Below are positions 17,423-26,304 of a stretch of 64,000 nucleotides of DNA, piece by piece; positions within the stretch are counted from its first letter, which is position 1; every line of letters starts with the position of its first letter. The position numbers were made by a program, and so were the translations under genes. The stretch covers positions 620,001-684,000 of the forward strand of contig NZ_SPNT01000001.1 of the NCBI RefSeq assembly GCF_004959855.1, in the 5' to 3' direction. The notes beneath the pieces were generated by a model. That model was given only the letters and a program-made list of their open reading frames with translations. It searched no databases and was not told where the DNA came from. Origin of the DNA: Nitratireductor sp. XY-223. GTDB lineage: Bacteria; Pseudomonadota; Alphaproteobacteria; Rhizobiales; Rhizobiaceae.

Positions 17423-18181
17423 CTAGCCGCTCATCGTCAGCCCGCCGGACACCGATATCGTCTGCCCGGTGATGAAGCCGGCGTCGTCGCTGGCCAGAAA
17501 GCAGATGATGCCGGGAAAGTCGTCCGGCCTCGCAAGCCGGCCCATGGGGATCGCCTTTTCGAGGGCGGTCTTTATGCGCCCGCCGGATTCGCCTTCCGCA
17601 AAACTTGCGAACAGGGGCGTGTCCGTGGGGCCGGGGCATACCGCGTTAAGCTGAACGCCGGAACGCGCAAGCTCGCGCGCCATCGTTTTCGTGAAAGCAA
17701 TGATGCCGCCCTTGCAGGCCGAGTAGACGGCTTCGCCGGTCGAGCCGACCCGCCCGGCATCCGATGCGATATTGACGACGCGGCCGCGGCCCTGCGCGAT
17801 CATGACCGGCAACACGGCATGGTGCAGATGCAAGGGGCCGTAGAGATTGATATCGATGACCTTCTTCCACAGGTCGGTGTCGGATTCCACGAAGGGGACG
17901 AGCCTGTCCCATCCGACATTGTTGACGAGCACATCGATGCCGCCGGGTCCGATATCCTTTATGGCGGCTGATACGGCATCGCGATCGGCGATATCGACCT
18001 CGAAGGCGTCCGCCTGGCTGCCGCTCGCCCTGATATCGTCGGCGGTCCGCTGCGCGTTGTCGACATTGATGTCAAGGATGAAGACATGGGCGCCTTCCTC
18101 TCCGAAACGGCGGCAGGTGGCCGCGCCGATGCCGCTGCCTCCGCCGGTCACAATAACCCGCCTGTCTTTCAGTCCTCGCAT
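17423..18181 (-). CDS. SDR dehydrogenase, BadH-like (2-hydroxyacyl-CoA)
   Basis: A 252-residue short-chain dehydrogenase with the TGGGSGIG cofactor motif at 12-19, NNVG, and the catalytic Ser/Tyr-x3-Lys (VYSACKGG). The C-terminus GFITGQTISVSGGLTMSG and the segments RVVNIASDAGRVGSTGEAVY and AVCPGPTDTPL closely recall BadH, the 2-hydroxycyclohexanecarboxyl-CoA dehydrogenase of Rhodopseudomonas palustris. This is a family-level resemblance recalled from memory, not an alignment. With the neighbouring ligase and hydratase it suggests beta-oxidation of a cyclic or branched acid. GGGAG precedes the ATG. Confidence 0.87.
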   Translation of the reverse strand: MRGLKDRRVIVTGGGSGIGAATCRRFGEEGAHVFILDINVDNAQRTADDIRASGSQADAFEVDIADRDAVSAAIKDIGPGGIDVLVNNVGWDRLVPFVESDTDLWKKVIDINLYGPLHLHHAVLPVMIAQGRGRVVNIASDAGRVGSTGEAVYSACKGGIIAFTKTMARELARSGVQLNAVCPGPTDTPLFASFAEGESGGRIKTALEKAIPMGRLARPDDFPGIICFLASDDAGFITGQTISVSGGLTMSG

Positions 18182-18432
18182 GGTTGGCTCCCGTTTTCTG
18201 ACTTTGACCCTGCGTTGCGGGCGATCTTAGCCGGCGCCCCACGATGCGACGATGATCACGATCAATAAACCGATCGGCAAGACCCGCCGTGGATTCGGGC
18301 GGCGCATGTCGTCGGGCGGGTCCAAAAAATTGGTCGCCAATCGTTGACCGCAACCGAACGACAATCCATGTTGGAGTAGAGGGGTGGGGGCGGCCCTTGC
18401 GTTCAGAGCGTGTTTCGCTCCAGGGTGGACTG

Positions 18433-18816
18433 ATGGAATTATTTGTTGTTTGGGTGCTCGTTGGCTTGCAGGTCAAGCACTACGTGGCGGACTACACGCT
18501 CCAGTGGCCTTCGATGATTGCCGGGAAGTGCCACTTCAACAAGATGGGCGGCTACCTGCACGCCGGAATTCACGTCGTCCTGACCCTTCCGATCCTGCTT
18601 TTCTGCGGCCTTTCCGCGCTGACCATCGTTCTATTGATGGTGTTTGAATACGTCGTTCACTACGCGACGGACTATGCAAAGGGAAGCTACGACTGCAAGC
18701 ACAAGCTTGACCCGCACACCCGGCACTTCTGGGTCATACACGGCGCCGATCAGCTTGTTCACCAGTTTACCTACGCGGCGATTATCGCGGTGATTATCCT
18801 GTCACAGCCCGTCTGA
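18433..18816 (+). CDS. DUF3307 family membrane protein
   Basis: A 127-residue, mostly hydrophobic protein with about three to four membrane segments. It has conserved His and Asp positions typical of DUF3307 (HYVADYTLQW, HAGIHVVLTL, HYATDYAKG, VIHGADQLVHQFTY). No function is established for the family. The start at 18433 is the internal ATG matching the family's N-terminus, and the frame opens 48 codons earlier. The upstream 250 bases (18182-18432) show no gene or clear signal. It converges on the cyclic-nucleotide-binding gene. Confidence 0.8.
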   Translation: MELFVVWVLVGLQVKHYVADYTLQWPSMIAGKCHFNKMGGYLHAGIHVVLTLPILLFCGLSALTIVLLMVFEYVVHYATDYAKGSYDCKHKLDPHTRHFWVIHGADQLVHQFTYAAIIAVIILSQPV

Positions 18817-18826
18817 CGACCGTCAG
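18813..18826. repeat. Hairpin holding both stop codons of convergent genes
   Basis: CTGACG-AC-CGTCAG is a perfect 6-bp inverted repeat that contains the TGA of the DUF3307 gene and the reverse TGA of the next gene. It has no T-run on either strand, so it is at most a weak bidirectional terminator. Confidence 0.3.
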
Positions 18827-19284
18827 CCGGAGTTCTGCTTCTCCAGAACATGGGCCAGGTCGGAGGTCGTGTGGGCGAGGCGCCGGGCCAGTTCGCGAAT
18901 GACCTCGACCGCGACGTCCGGAAATTCCCCGATCAGCTCCATCAGGTTTTCGCGCTTGAGCTCGAGCAGGGTCAGTTGGCCGTGGGCGCGAACAGAGGCC
19001 GTGCGCGGTACGTCGCAAAATGCGGAAATCTCACCGAACAGGGCGTTGGTTCCAAGCGTCGCGACAACGACCTGCTTTTCGCCGCTGTCGGACAGGATAT
19101 CCGCTTCGCCATTGGCGATCAGATAGGCTGAGGTTCCGTTGGACCCTTGCGAGAACACCTCTTCGCCGTCGTCGAAAACCAGCTGTGTCGACGTATAGGC
19201 AATCAGCTTGAGCTTGCTGGGGTCCACACTTTCGAACAGCGGCACCTTGCGCAGCATTGCGACATCATCATTCAGCGTGCTCAT
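18823..19284 (-). CDS. Stand-alone cyclic-nucleotide-binding domain protein
   Basis: A 153-residue protein consisting of one cNMP-binding beta-roll with no DNA-binding domain. The phosphate-binding cassette is intact in outline: FGEISAFCDVPRTASVRA has the conserved Gly-Glu and the Arg that contacts the cyclic phosphate. A C-terminal helix (about 120-150) follows. It lies 43 bases downstream of the ABC-like gene on the same strand and is presumably cotranscribed. It may be a cAMP or cGMP sensor acting on that protein, but this is inferred only from position. Confidence 0.8.
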   Translation of the reverse strand: MSTLNDDVAMLRKVPLFESVDPSKLKLIAYTSTQLVFDDGEEVFSQGSNGTSAYLIANGEADILSDSGEKQVVVATLGTNALFGEISAFCDVPRTASVRAHGQLTLLELKRENLMELIGEFPDVAVEVIRELARRLAHTTSDLAHVLEKQNSG

Positions 19285-19327
19285 TCACCAACTCCCATTC
19301 GCTCCCTTTATTCGAGCCCAGGCCACC

Positions 19328-22081
19328 TCATTTGGCCATCGCCTCCAGCCGCTCGGAGACCTTCTCTGGCGCTCCCTCCGATACAATACGTCCGTGCTCC
19401 ATAAACAGGATGCGGTCGAAATCCTTCCATCCGCCATTGTCGAGCGGGACACAGATTACGCCCATCTGACGCGTGCCTTGATCGACGCCCATCTGAACAA
19501 TTTCATGGATGATCTTCATCCGTTCGCCGGATTCAAGGGCCGAGAGCGCGCGATTCAGGATAACAATATCGGGTTTCTTCAACAATGCCCGCACCAGTTT
19601 CAGCTTCTGTGCCTGGTTCGTCGAAAGATTGCGGCCGCCGTTTCCGACATCGTAGGACAGGCCGATATGGAACACGGTGTCCGACACGCCGCTGGTTTCA
19701 AGCAGCGACTTGATCGATTTCAGGACCCTTTCCCGCGCGCCAATACGGCGGGCGTCGATGCGCCCGAAGAGGATGTTGTCCAGCACGCTCAGCGCTGGGT
19801 TGAAACTGTCCGGATCGAGGAACGCGACGGCGCCGCTGTGTTCCTTCTCCAGCATCGCGCGAAGGCTGTCGCGGGCGGCAAGCAGTTTCGTCTGCATCGT
19901 GTCGTCGACGAGACCGAAACGGGTCTGTGCCTCGCAATACTCAAAGGCGAGACGCAGCATGGTCTCGCGGTCCGCCTCATCGGCGCTCTTGCTCGTCTTG
20001 CCGTCAAGCTTCTCCAGGGCAAGCCTCATTTCCTGGAGGCGCTCGGGCGACGGGCCGCCGGAACGCTGCAGGAGCGTGCTGTCCTCGGCGAGGTCGCCGA
20101 ACAGCTCGATATTGTTGCGCGCGATCTCGACCCCGGTGTCGAACAGCGCCGAGAGGAGGCCGGCCTCGTCCAGCAATGCGCGAACCGAATTGTTCGAGGG
20201 CAGGTTTTCCGGGCTGAACGCATTGTCCACGGGCGTTCCGAAGATCAGGTTCTCGCCGATGGTGAGTTCCTGGCTGTATTTAGCGGGATCGAAGAATTCG
20301 ACCGCGCCCTTCATCTCGGCGCCGGACTGGTTGGCGGCGAAACTGCGCCTCGCCTCCATGATGCCGTTCTTGATGTCGTCGTCGGCGTCATCGCCAAGCC
20401 GGCGCAACAGCCCGTATTCCAGGACATCGTCATAAAGGTCGACACGATGCATGATCGACAGCAGGCGCTCTGATGTCTCTCCATGCGGCCAATCCGCGCC
20501 GACTTCCCGGCCGAAACTCTCGTCTTCCACCGGGCCGGCCTTCGCCGGAATGGGTTCGTTTTCGTAGACACGGAAGTTGGAGGTTGAACTCGATTCATCG
20601 ATGATCGGCGGCGCGCCCTCGGTATAGGGCAGGGTTTCGGCAAGTGTGGTCCTTATGCTTCCGCCGGCGAAGAAGATGTTGCTGTCGGCGTATCCGACAC
20701 GCTGTCCGCTTAGTCTTTCGGGCACGTGCTCCAGATCCTGCCCGTCGAGCGTGATCCGGCCCGAGCCGACCACCAGAAGGCGTGCGAGCAGCTCCGCGAC
20801 ATGTTCGGCGCCGGAATCGGCACTGCCGACGATCGCCACGGCCTCCCGCCGTGAAATCGAACCCGATATGTCCTGAATGACCGGCTGTTCGGCCGCGTCC
20901 AGAACCGTGACATGGTCAAACGAGAAACCGTCCTTGATCGGATCCGCCGGCTTGTCGCTCGGCTCCTGCCGTGCCGCCGACATGACACGCGTGTTGGCAA
21001 AATCCTCGACCGCCTGCTCGTAGCGGATCTGGTTGAGCAGCCGCTGCTGGTCCCAGTCGATGATCCCCTTGATCGGCGCCGGAAGGTCCTTGTAGGCGGC
21101 GATCGAGGCGACAAGGGCACCGAGGTCCATCCGGCCGGTGATCACCAGATAACCGCCCAGCAGATAGAAGATAAAGGCCAGCACCTGGATGAGGAAATTG
21201 TTCAGGAACTTGACCTGGAACTTGCGCTGATAGAGCTCGAAACGGATCACCACGATGCGCCTGAGCATCTGCCAGATGTTCTCGCGCGCGCGGTTGGACA
21301 TGGCATGCAGGTGGACATCGTCCATGCCCTGTACGTATTCGCCGATGCGTCCCGAGAGCTTGCGGGCGGTCTGCTGGCGCTGGCGGCCGAGTTCCAGAAG
21401 CCGCCGGCGCAGGAGCGGAATGATCCAGGCCTGGAACAGAACGATCGCCAGGGTAATAAGCCCGAACATCGTGTTCTGCAGGAACAGGAATGTCAGCCCG
21501 GTAATGGCCTGGGCACCGAGGAAAACGGGCGAGGAAAACGCGTCGCCGAAAAACAGGCCGAGCGGCTCGATCTCATCCTTGATGACGCTGGTGATTTCCG
21601 AGGGTTTGACCCGGCGTGCCTTGGCCACCGGATAGCGAAGCACCCGGTCGAACAACTCGTAGCGCAGCCTGCGCAGCAGCTTCTCGCCGAGTTTGCCCTT
21701 GTAAGTGTTGATATAGAGCTTGAACCAGCCATTGAGCGCGACGGCGACCAGAAAGCTCAAGCAAAGCGCGATGAGCATCTGCTGGCGGTCGAACTGAAGA
21801 CCCCCGAAAACGTTGATCGTCTGGCCGAACAGCGTTTCGGAGAATGGCAGGTTGATCGACAGGAAGCTCTGCGTTGCGGCGGGCGAGTCGAAGCCGTCAC
21901 CCTGGATCGGGCCGTTGACGATCAGCTTGGGCAGCTGCAACATCTGGAAATAGACCGGCATCGAGACCAGCACGACCATAAAAATCCAGATCTGCTGTTT
22001 TCTCGAATGGGTCCAGATGTATCTTAGGAGATTGCGCTGCAAGGGTTTCCTCGGTTTGGTAGCGGATCCGTTCCAGTACAC
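19328..22081 (-). CDS. ABC-exporter-like protein with degenerate ATPase domain
   Basis: A 917-residue protein. Residues 30-330 carry an exporter-type membrane domain (hydrophobic segments near 31-48, 102-120, 185-225 and 293-316). From 385 an ATPase-like domain follows in which every catalytic motif is altered. The Walker A position reads VGSADSGAEHV (418-428, no GKS/T), the signature is NLSTNQAQKL, the Walker B end is IVILNRALSALE without Asp-Glu, and the H-loop lacks histidine. The domain also has long insertions (about 480-760) in which DNILFG-like segments recur. It is unlikely to hydrolyse ATP. It is followed by the cNMP-binding protein gene. Confidence 0.78.
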   Translation of the reverse strand: MYWNGSATKPRKPLQRNLLRYIWTHSRKQQIWIFMVVLVSMPVYFQMLQLPKLIVNGPIQGDGFDSPAATQSFLSINLPFSETLFGQTINVFGGLQFDRQQMLIALCLSFLVAVALNGWFKLYINTYKGKLGEKLLRRLRYELFDRVLRYPVAKARRVKPSEITSVIKDEIEPLGLFFGDAFSSPVFLGAQAITGLTFLFLQNTMFGLITLAIVLFQAWIIPLLRRRLLELGRQRQQTARKLSGRIGEYVQGMDDVHLHAMSNRARENIWQMLRRIVVIRFELYQRKFQVKFLNNFLIQVLAFIFYLLGGYLVITGRMDLGALVASIAAYKDLPAPIKGIIDWDQQRLLNQIRYEQAVEDFANTRVMSAARQEPSDKPADPIKDGFSFDHVTVLDAAEQPVIQDISGSISRREAVAIVGSADSGAEHVAELLARLLVVGSGRITLDGQDLEHVPERLSGQRVGYADSNIFFAGGSIRTTLAETLPYTEGAPPIIDESSSTSNFRVYENEPIPAKAGPVEDESFGREVGADWPHGETSERLLSIMHRVDLYDDVLEYGLLRRLGDDADDDIKNGIMEARRSFAANQSGAEMKGAVEFFDPAKYSQELTIGENLIFGTPVDNAFSPENLPSNNSVRALLDEAGLLSALFDTGVEIARNNIELFGDLAEDSTLLQRSGGPSPERLQEMRLALEKLDGKTSKSADEADRETMLRLAFEYCEAQTRFGLVDDTMQTKLLAARDSLRAMLEKEHSGAVAFLDPDSFNPALSVLDNILFGRIDARRIGARERVLKSIKSLLETSGVSDTVFHIGLSYDVGNGGRNLSTNQAQKLKLVRALLKKPDIVILNRALSALESGERMKIIHEIVQMGVDQGTRQMGVICVPLDNGGWKDFDRILFMEHGRIVSEGAPEKVSERLEAMAK

Positions 22082-22279
22082 CAGAATATTTGCGACCCTA
22101 GTCCAGACACTTCATGGACGGTCCGATTGTGTCAAGTCAAGTCGGCAGCGGGCGGACTGTATGGGCGCAACGCGCCCGATTTGTTGAAAAATCCGTTCGA
22201 CAGTCCGATCCGGCCCCTGTAGTTCTCCTGTGGTTCCGCCCTGTTTGTTCCCTCAACCCCCCACATCAGGTCATTGCGC
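22082..22279. other. Intergenic region between ABC-like gene and nitroreductase
   Basis: A divergent promoter region of about 200 bases. It contains a GGGCGC-AAC-GCGCCC hairpin near 22162-22176, set inside a wider repeat CGGACTGT ... ACAGTCCG. No recognised promoter or operator could be assigned. Confidence 0.3.
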
Positions 22280-22948
22280 ATGAAAGTATCGGATGCTCTT
22301 GCCACCCGCATCACCTGCCGCGCCTTTCTTCCCGACCCGGTTCCTGAAGATATGGTGCGCGCGATCCTTGACAAGGCGCGCTTTTCGCCCTCCGGCGGCA
22401 ACCTCCAGCCCTGGCACGTCTTCGTGGTTGCCGGAGATGCGCTGAAGGCCCTGATTGCGGACATCGGCCAATCGATGGCCGAAACACCGCGCGGGCAGGT
22501 GCCGCAGTACCGGATCTATCCCGAGAACCTCAAGGACCCCTACGAGTCAAGGCGTTTCAAATGTGGCGAGGACATGTATGCGACGATCGGCGTGGCGCGG
22601 GAGAACAGGAAGGGACGGATCGCCCAGTTCCAGCGCAATTTCCGCTTTTTCGACGCGCCGGTCGGCATGTTCTTTTATCTCGACCGGACCATGGGCCCGC
22701 CGCAATGGGCCGATGTCGGCATATTCCTGCAGAGCATCATGCTGCTGGCGCGCGAGCACGGTCTCCACACCTGCTCCCAGGAGGCCTGGGCGCAGTGGCA
22801 CGGGACCGTCGCCGGCCATCTCAATCCGCCTGACGAGTGGATGCTGTTTTGCGGCATGGGGCTCGGCTACATGGACGAGGGTGCCCCCATCAACGGGCTG
22901 CGCACCGAAAGGGCCGCCGTCGACGAGATCGCCACCTTCCTGAAATGA
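22280..22948 (+). CDS. Nitroreductase family flavoprotein
   Basis: A 222-residue FMN-dependent NAD(P)H oxidoreductase. The family patterns RFSPSGGNLQPW (FMN binding and dimer contact), DVGIFLQSIMLLA and the C-terminal CGMGLGY are visible. Such enzymes reduce nitro-aromatics, quinones or enones, and the physiological substrate is not clear. The start at 22280 is preferred over an upstream TTG at 22274. It is convergent with the UDP-glucose dehydrogenase gene, with 15 bases between stops. Confidence 0.88.
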   Translation: MKVSDALATRITCRAFLPDPVPEDMVRAILDKARFSPSGGNLQPWHVFVVAGDALKALIADIGQSMAETPRGQVPQYRIYPENLKDPYESRRFKCGEDMYATIGVARENRKGRIAQFQRNFRFFDAPVGMFFYLDRTMGPPQWADVGIFLQSIMLLAREHGLHTCSQEAWAQWHGTVAGHLNPPDEWMLFCGMGLGYMDEGAPINGLRTERAAVDEIATFLK

Positions 22949-22963
22949 TGCGATCCGGGACGA

Positions 22964-24316
22964 TCACTCTGCCGCGTGTTTGACCGCTGTTCTATCCCAT
23001 CCGAGATTGCCGCGCCCGACCGCCTCGTAGGCAAAGCCAGCCTCCGTAGCTTGCTCCGGGTTGAACATGTTGCGCAGATCAACGAGCACGGTCGAGGCCG
23101 GGTCCATCTGCCGGCACAGGCGCTCCAGGTCGAGCGACCTGAACTCGTCCCAGTCGGTGATGACCGTCAGCGCGATTGCGTCCTCGGCGACGGCGTAGGG
23201 ATCGTCGCAGAACTCGATTTCGCGAAGCGTGTGGTGCGTCGCGGCAATGACGGCCGGGTCGTAGGCGCGGATCACCGCACCGGCGTCCAGCAGCGTGCGG
23301 ATGATCGGAATGGACGGCGCTTCGCGCATGTCGTCCGTGTCCGGCTTGAAGGTCAGGCCGAGGATGCCGATCCTGCGGCCGCGGACACGGCCGCCGCAGG
23401 CGCGTATCACCTTGCGGGCCATGGCGCGGCGGCGCTGGTCGTTTATCGCGACCGTGGTTTCGACCAGCCGCAGCGGGCTGTCGCTGTCCTGGGCCATATT
23501 GGTCAGCGCGGTGGAATCCTTCGGAAAGCAGGAGCCGCCATAGCCGGGACCGGCCTGCAGAAACCGGTCGCCGATGCGCTCATCCATGCCCATGCCGCGG
23601 GCGACCGAAAGCACGTCGGCGCCAACCCTTTCGCACAGGTCGGCCATCTCGTTGATGAAGGTGATCTTCATGGCCAGAAAGGCGTTGCTTGCATATTTCG
23701 TCAATTCCGCCGTGCGGCGCCCGACGAACAGGATCGGCGCGTTGCCGGCGCAAAGGGCACCATATACCTGCCCCATAATCGACTTGGCGCGATCATCATC
23801 GGTTCCGACAATGATCCGGTCCGGTTTCCTGAAATCCTCGATGGCCGATCCCTCGCGAAGGAATTCCGGATTTGATACGACGGCGCATTCAGCCGCCGGA
23901 TTGGTATCCGCGATGATCCGCTCCACTTCGTCACCGGTGCCGACCGGGACGGTGGATTTCGTCACGACCACGGTGAAACCGGACAGGTGAGGGGCAATCT
24001 CCCGGGCGGCCTCGTAGACATAGGTGAGGTCCGCGTAGCCGTCGCCGTGACGCGACGGCGTACCAACGGCGAGAAACACGATGTCGGCGTCCCGGGTGGC
24101 CGCGCCGACATCGTCGCCAAAGCGCAGGCGGCTGGCATCCGCATTCGATTTGACAAGGTCTTCGAGGCCCGGTTCGTAGATGGGGATCTTGCCGTTGCGC
24201 AGGGCATTGAGCCTGTTCGGATCCTTGTCCACGCAGACGACGTCATGTCCGAAATCGGCGAAGCAGGTCGCCGATACGAGGCCGACATAACCTGCACCAA
24301 TCATCGCGATGTGCAT
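22964..24316 (-). CDS. ugd: UDP-glucose 6-dehydrogenase
   Basis: A 450-residue NAD-dependent enzyme that oxidises UDP-glucose to UDP-glucuronate for polysaccharide synthesis. The N-terminal Rossmann motif is GAGYVGLVSA (8-17), the middle has EFLREGSAIEDF, and the catalytic cysteine lies in GPGYGGSCFPKD. The C-terminal UDP-binding domain includes GLTFKPDTDDMREAPS. Length matches the family. It follows the dppC-like gene by 82 bases on the same strand, with no visible terminator between them. Confidence 0.92.
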   Translation of the reverse strand: MHIAMIGAGYVGLVSATCFADFGHDVVCVDKDPNRLNALRNGKIPIYEPGLEDLVKSNADASRLRFGDDVGAATRDADIVFLAVGTPSRHGDGYADLTYVYEAAREIAPHLSGFTVVVTKSTVPVGTGDEVERIIADTNPAAECAVVSNPEFLREGSAIEDFRKPDRIIVGTDDDRAKSIMGQVYGALCAGNAPILFVGRRTAELTKYASNAFLAMKITFINEMADLCERVGADVLSVARGMGMDERIGDRFLQAGPGYGGSCFPKDSTALTNMAQDSDSPLRLVETTVAINDQRRRAMARKVIRACGGRVRGRRIGILGLTFKPDTDDMREAPSIPIIRTLLDAGAVIRAYDPAVIAATHHTLREIEFCDDPYAVAEDAIALTVITDWDEFRSLDLERLCRQMDPASTVLVDLRNMFNPEQATEAGFAYEAVGRGNLGWDRTAVKHAAE

Positions 24317-24397
24317 GCTGATTCTTTCGGTTGGTGATATTGCCTCATGCTAACATCGCGCCTGTGCGACTTCAAACGATCCCGCAGCTTTGTACCG

Positions 24398-25312
24398 CTA
24401 TCTCAGACGCGGATTGAGCGCGTCGCGAAGCCAGTCTCCGAGCAGATTGACGGAGAGCGCAAGGGCCAGCAGGGTCAGCCCCGGAAACAGCAGGATCCAC
24501 CATTCGCCGGAAAACAGGAAACCCTGTCCGATGCGGATCAGCGTTCCAAGCGAGGGCTGGGTCGGCGGCGCCCCGACGCCGAGGAAGGAAAGCGTTGCCT
24601 CGGCGATGATCGCCAGGGCGAGACTGATGGTGGCGATCACCAGGACAGGCCCGAGAACGTTGGGCAGGATATGCCGCAACATGATAGAACTTCGGCGGCG
24701 GCCGATCAGCCGCGCGGCCTGCACGTATTCCTTGTTCTTCTCGACGAGCGTCGCGCCGCGCACCACCCGTGCGAACTGAACCCAGTCGGAAAGACCGATT
24801 GCCAGGATCAGCACCCAGATCGCCATCTGGTCGCGCAGATGCACGGGTGTGAACCCCTTGGCGATGCCGAATATCAGCATGGCCACAAGGATGGCCGGAA
24901 AGGTCAGTTGCACATCGGCGATCCGCATGATGACGGCTTCGACCCAGCCGCCGACATAGCCGGCGAGCAGACCAAGGCTGACGCCGAGCACCAACGCGAA
25001 CAGGACTGCCATGAAACCGACGAAGAGCGATACGCGCATTCCGTAGAGAATGGTGGAGAGCATGTCGCGCCCCTGTCCGTCCGTGCCGAGCCAGAACACG
25101 TCGCCGGTCATGGCGCTGGGCTGCATCGGCGGCGTGAAGCCGTTCAAGAGGTTCAGCGTTGCCGGATCATAGGGATTGTGCGGTGCGATCAGCGGCGCGA
25201 AGACCGCGCCAAAGATGAGCGCCATGACGACGAGGAAGGAGATCACCGCCAGCGGCGAGCGGCGGAACGACCACATGAAATCCGACTGCCAGGCTGCGGA
25301 AAGGGCCGTCAT
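24398..25312 (-). CDS. Peptide-type ABC transporter permease (DppC/OppC-like)
   Basis: A 304-residue inner-membrane permease with an N-terminal membrane anchor (residues 18-42) and a luminal loop mentioning DVFWLGTDGQGRDMLS, typical of the DppC family. The coupling stretch is WVQFARVVRGATLVEKNKEYVQAAR. It starts with ATGA overlapping the stop of the DppB-like gene. With DppB and the binding protein it imports a peptide, polyamine or related compound. No ATPase gene accompanies it in this window. Confidence 0.9.
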   Translation of the reverse strand: MTALSAAWQSDFMWSFRRSPLAVISFLVVMALIFGAVFAPLIAPHNPYDPATLNLLNGFTPPMQPSAMTGDVFWLGTDGQGRDMLSTILYGMRVSLFVGFMAVLFALVLGVSLGLLAGYVGGWVEAVIMRIADVQLTFPAILVAMLIFGIAKGFTPVHLRDQMAIWVLILAIGLSDWVQFARVVRGATLVEKNKEYVQAARLIGRRRSSIMLRHILPNVLGPVLVIATISLALAIIAEATLSFLGVGAPPTQPSLGTLIRIGQGFLFSGEWWILLFPGLTLLALALSVNLLGDWLRDALNPRLR

Positions 25313-26295
25313 GTTTCACCTGCCGTGACCGCGTCGTCCCGCAGGCGTGGATCGACCGCGAAGTAGAGCAGATCGACAATGAAATTGATGGCGACAAACA
25401 TCACGGAGATCAGCAGGAGGTATGCCGCCATGACCGGGATGTCGACGAACTGAATGGCATTGATGAACAACAGGCCGATGCCGGGCCACTGGAACACCGT
25501 CTCGGTGATGATGGCAAAGGCGATGATCGACCCCAGTTGCAGTCCGGTGACCGTGATCACCGGTACAAGCGTGTTTTTCAGCGCGTGGCGGAAATGGACA
25601 ATGCGGTCGGAGAGGCCACGGGCACGGGCGAAGCGGATGTAGTCCTGGCGCAGCACCTCGAGCATTTCCGAACGGACGAGGCGCATGATCAGGGTCATCT
25701 GGTAGAGGCCCAGCGTGATCGCCGGCAAGATCAGCGCCTTGAGGCCGGATTCGGTCAGAAAACCGGTGGTCCAGTCGCCGACCTTGACGGTCTCGCCACG
25801 GCCGAAGCTCGGCAGCCACCCGAGTTCCACGGAGAAGATGTAGATCAGGAGAATTCCGATGAGGAAGGTCGGCAGCGAAACCCCGATCAGCGACAGGGCC
25901 ATGATGATGTTCGCAGCCAGCCCCTTGCGCCGGATGGCGGTGAAGACACCCATGGCAATGCCGATGGTGATGGCGAACAGCCCCGAGACCGCGGCCAGTT
26001 CAAGCGTCGCCGGTGCGCGCTCGGCAATGATCTCCGCCACCGGACGGCCCTGGCGATAACTGACGCCGAAATCGCCGCGCAGGGCGTTGCCGAGGAACTT
26101 GACGTACTGGACCGGAAACGGCTGGTCGAGGCCGAGCTGCGAGCGCAGGCGGGTGATGTCCTCCTGCGTGGCCTCCTGGCCGAGCATGTTGTCGATGGGA
26201 TCGCCGATGAAGCGGAACATGGAAAAGGCGACCAGGCCGACGACGAGCAGCACGACGACGGCCTGGAACAGACGCTTGATGGTGTAGGCGAGCAT
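25309..26295 (-). CDS. Peptide-type ABC transporter permease (DppB/OppB-like)
   Basis: A 328-residue permease with the DppB N-terminal domain (MLAYTIKRLFQAVVVLLVV ...) and the typical coupling segment (RLVRSEMLEVLRQDYIRFA) followed by RARGLSDRIVHFRHALKN. It forms a heterodimeric channel with the downstream DppC-like protein. It starts 9 bases after the binding-protein stop, so the three genes are one transcription unit. Confidence 0.9.
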   Translation of the reverse strand: MLAYTIKRLFQAVVVLLVVGLVAFSMFRFIGDPIDNMLGQEATQEDITRLRSQLGLDQPFPVQYVKFLGNALRGDFGVSYRQGRPVAEIIAERAPATLELAAVSGLFAITIGIAMGVFTAIRRKGLAANIIMALSLIGVSLPTFLIGILLIYIFSVELGWLPSFGRGETVKVGDWTTGFLTESGLKALILPAITLGLYQMTLIMRLVRSEMLEVLRQDYIRFARARGLSDRIVHFRHALKNTLVPVITVTGLQLGSIIAFAIITETVFQWPGIGLLFINAIQFVDIPVMAAYLLLISVMFVAINFIVDLLYFAVDPRLRDDAVTAGET

Positions 26296-26304
26296 GATGC
26301 CCGG

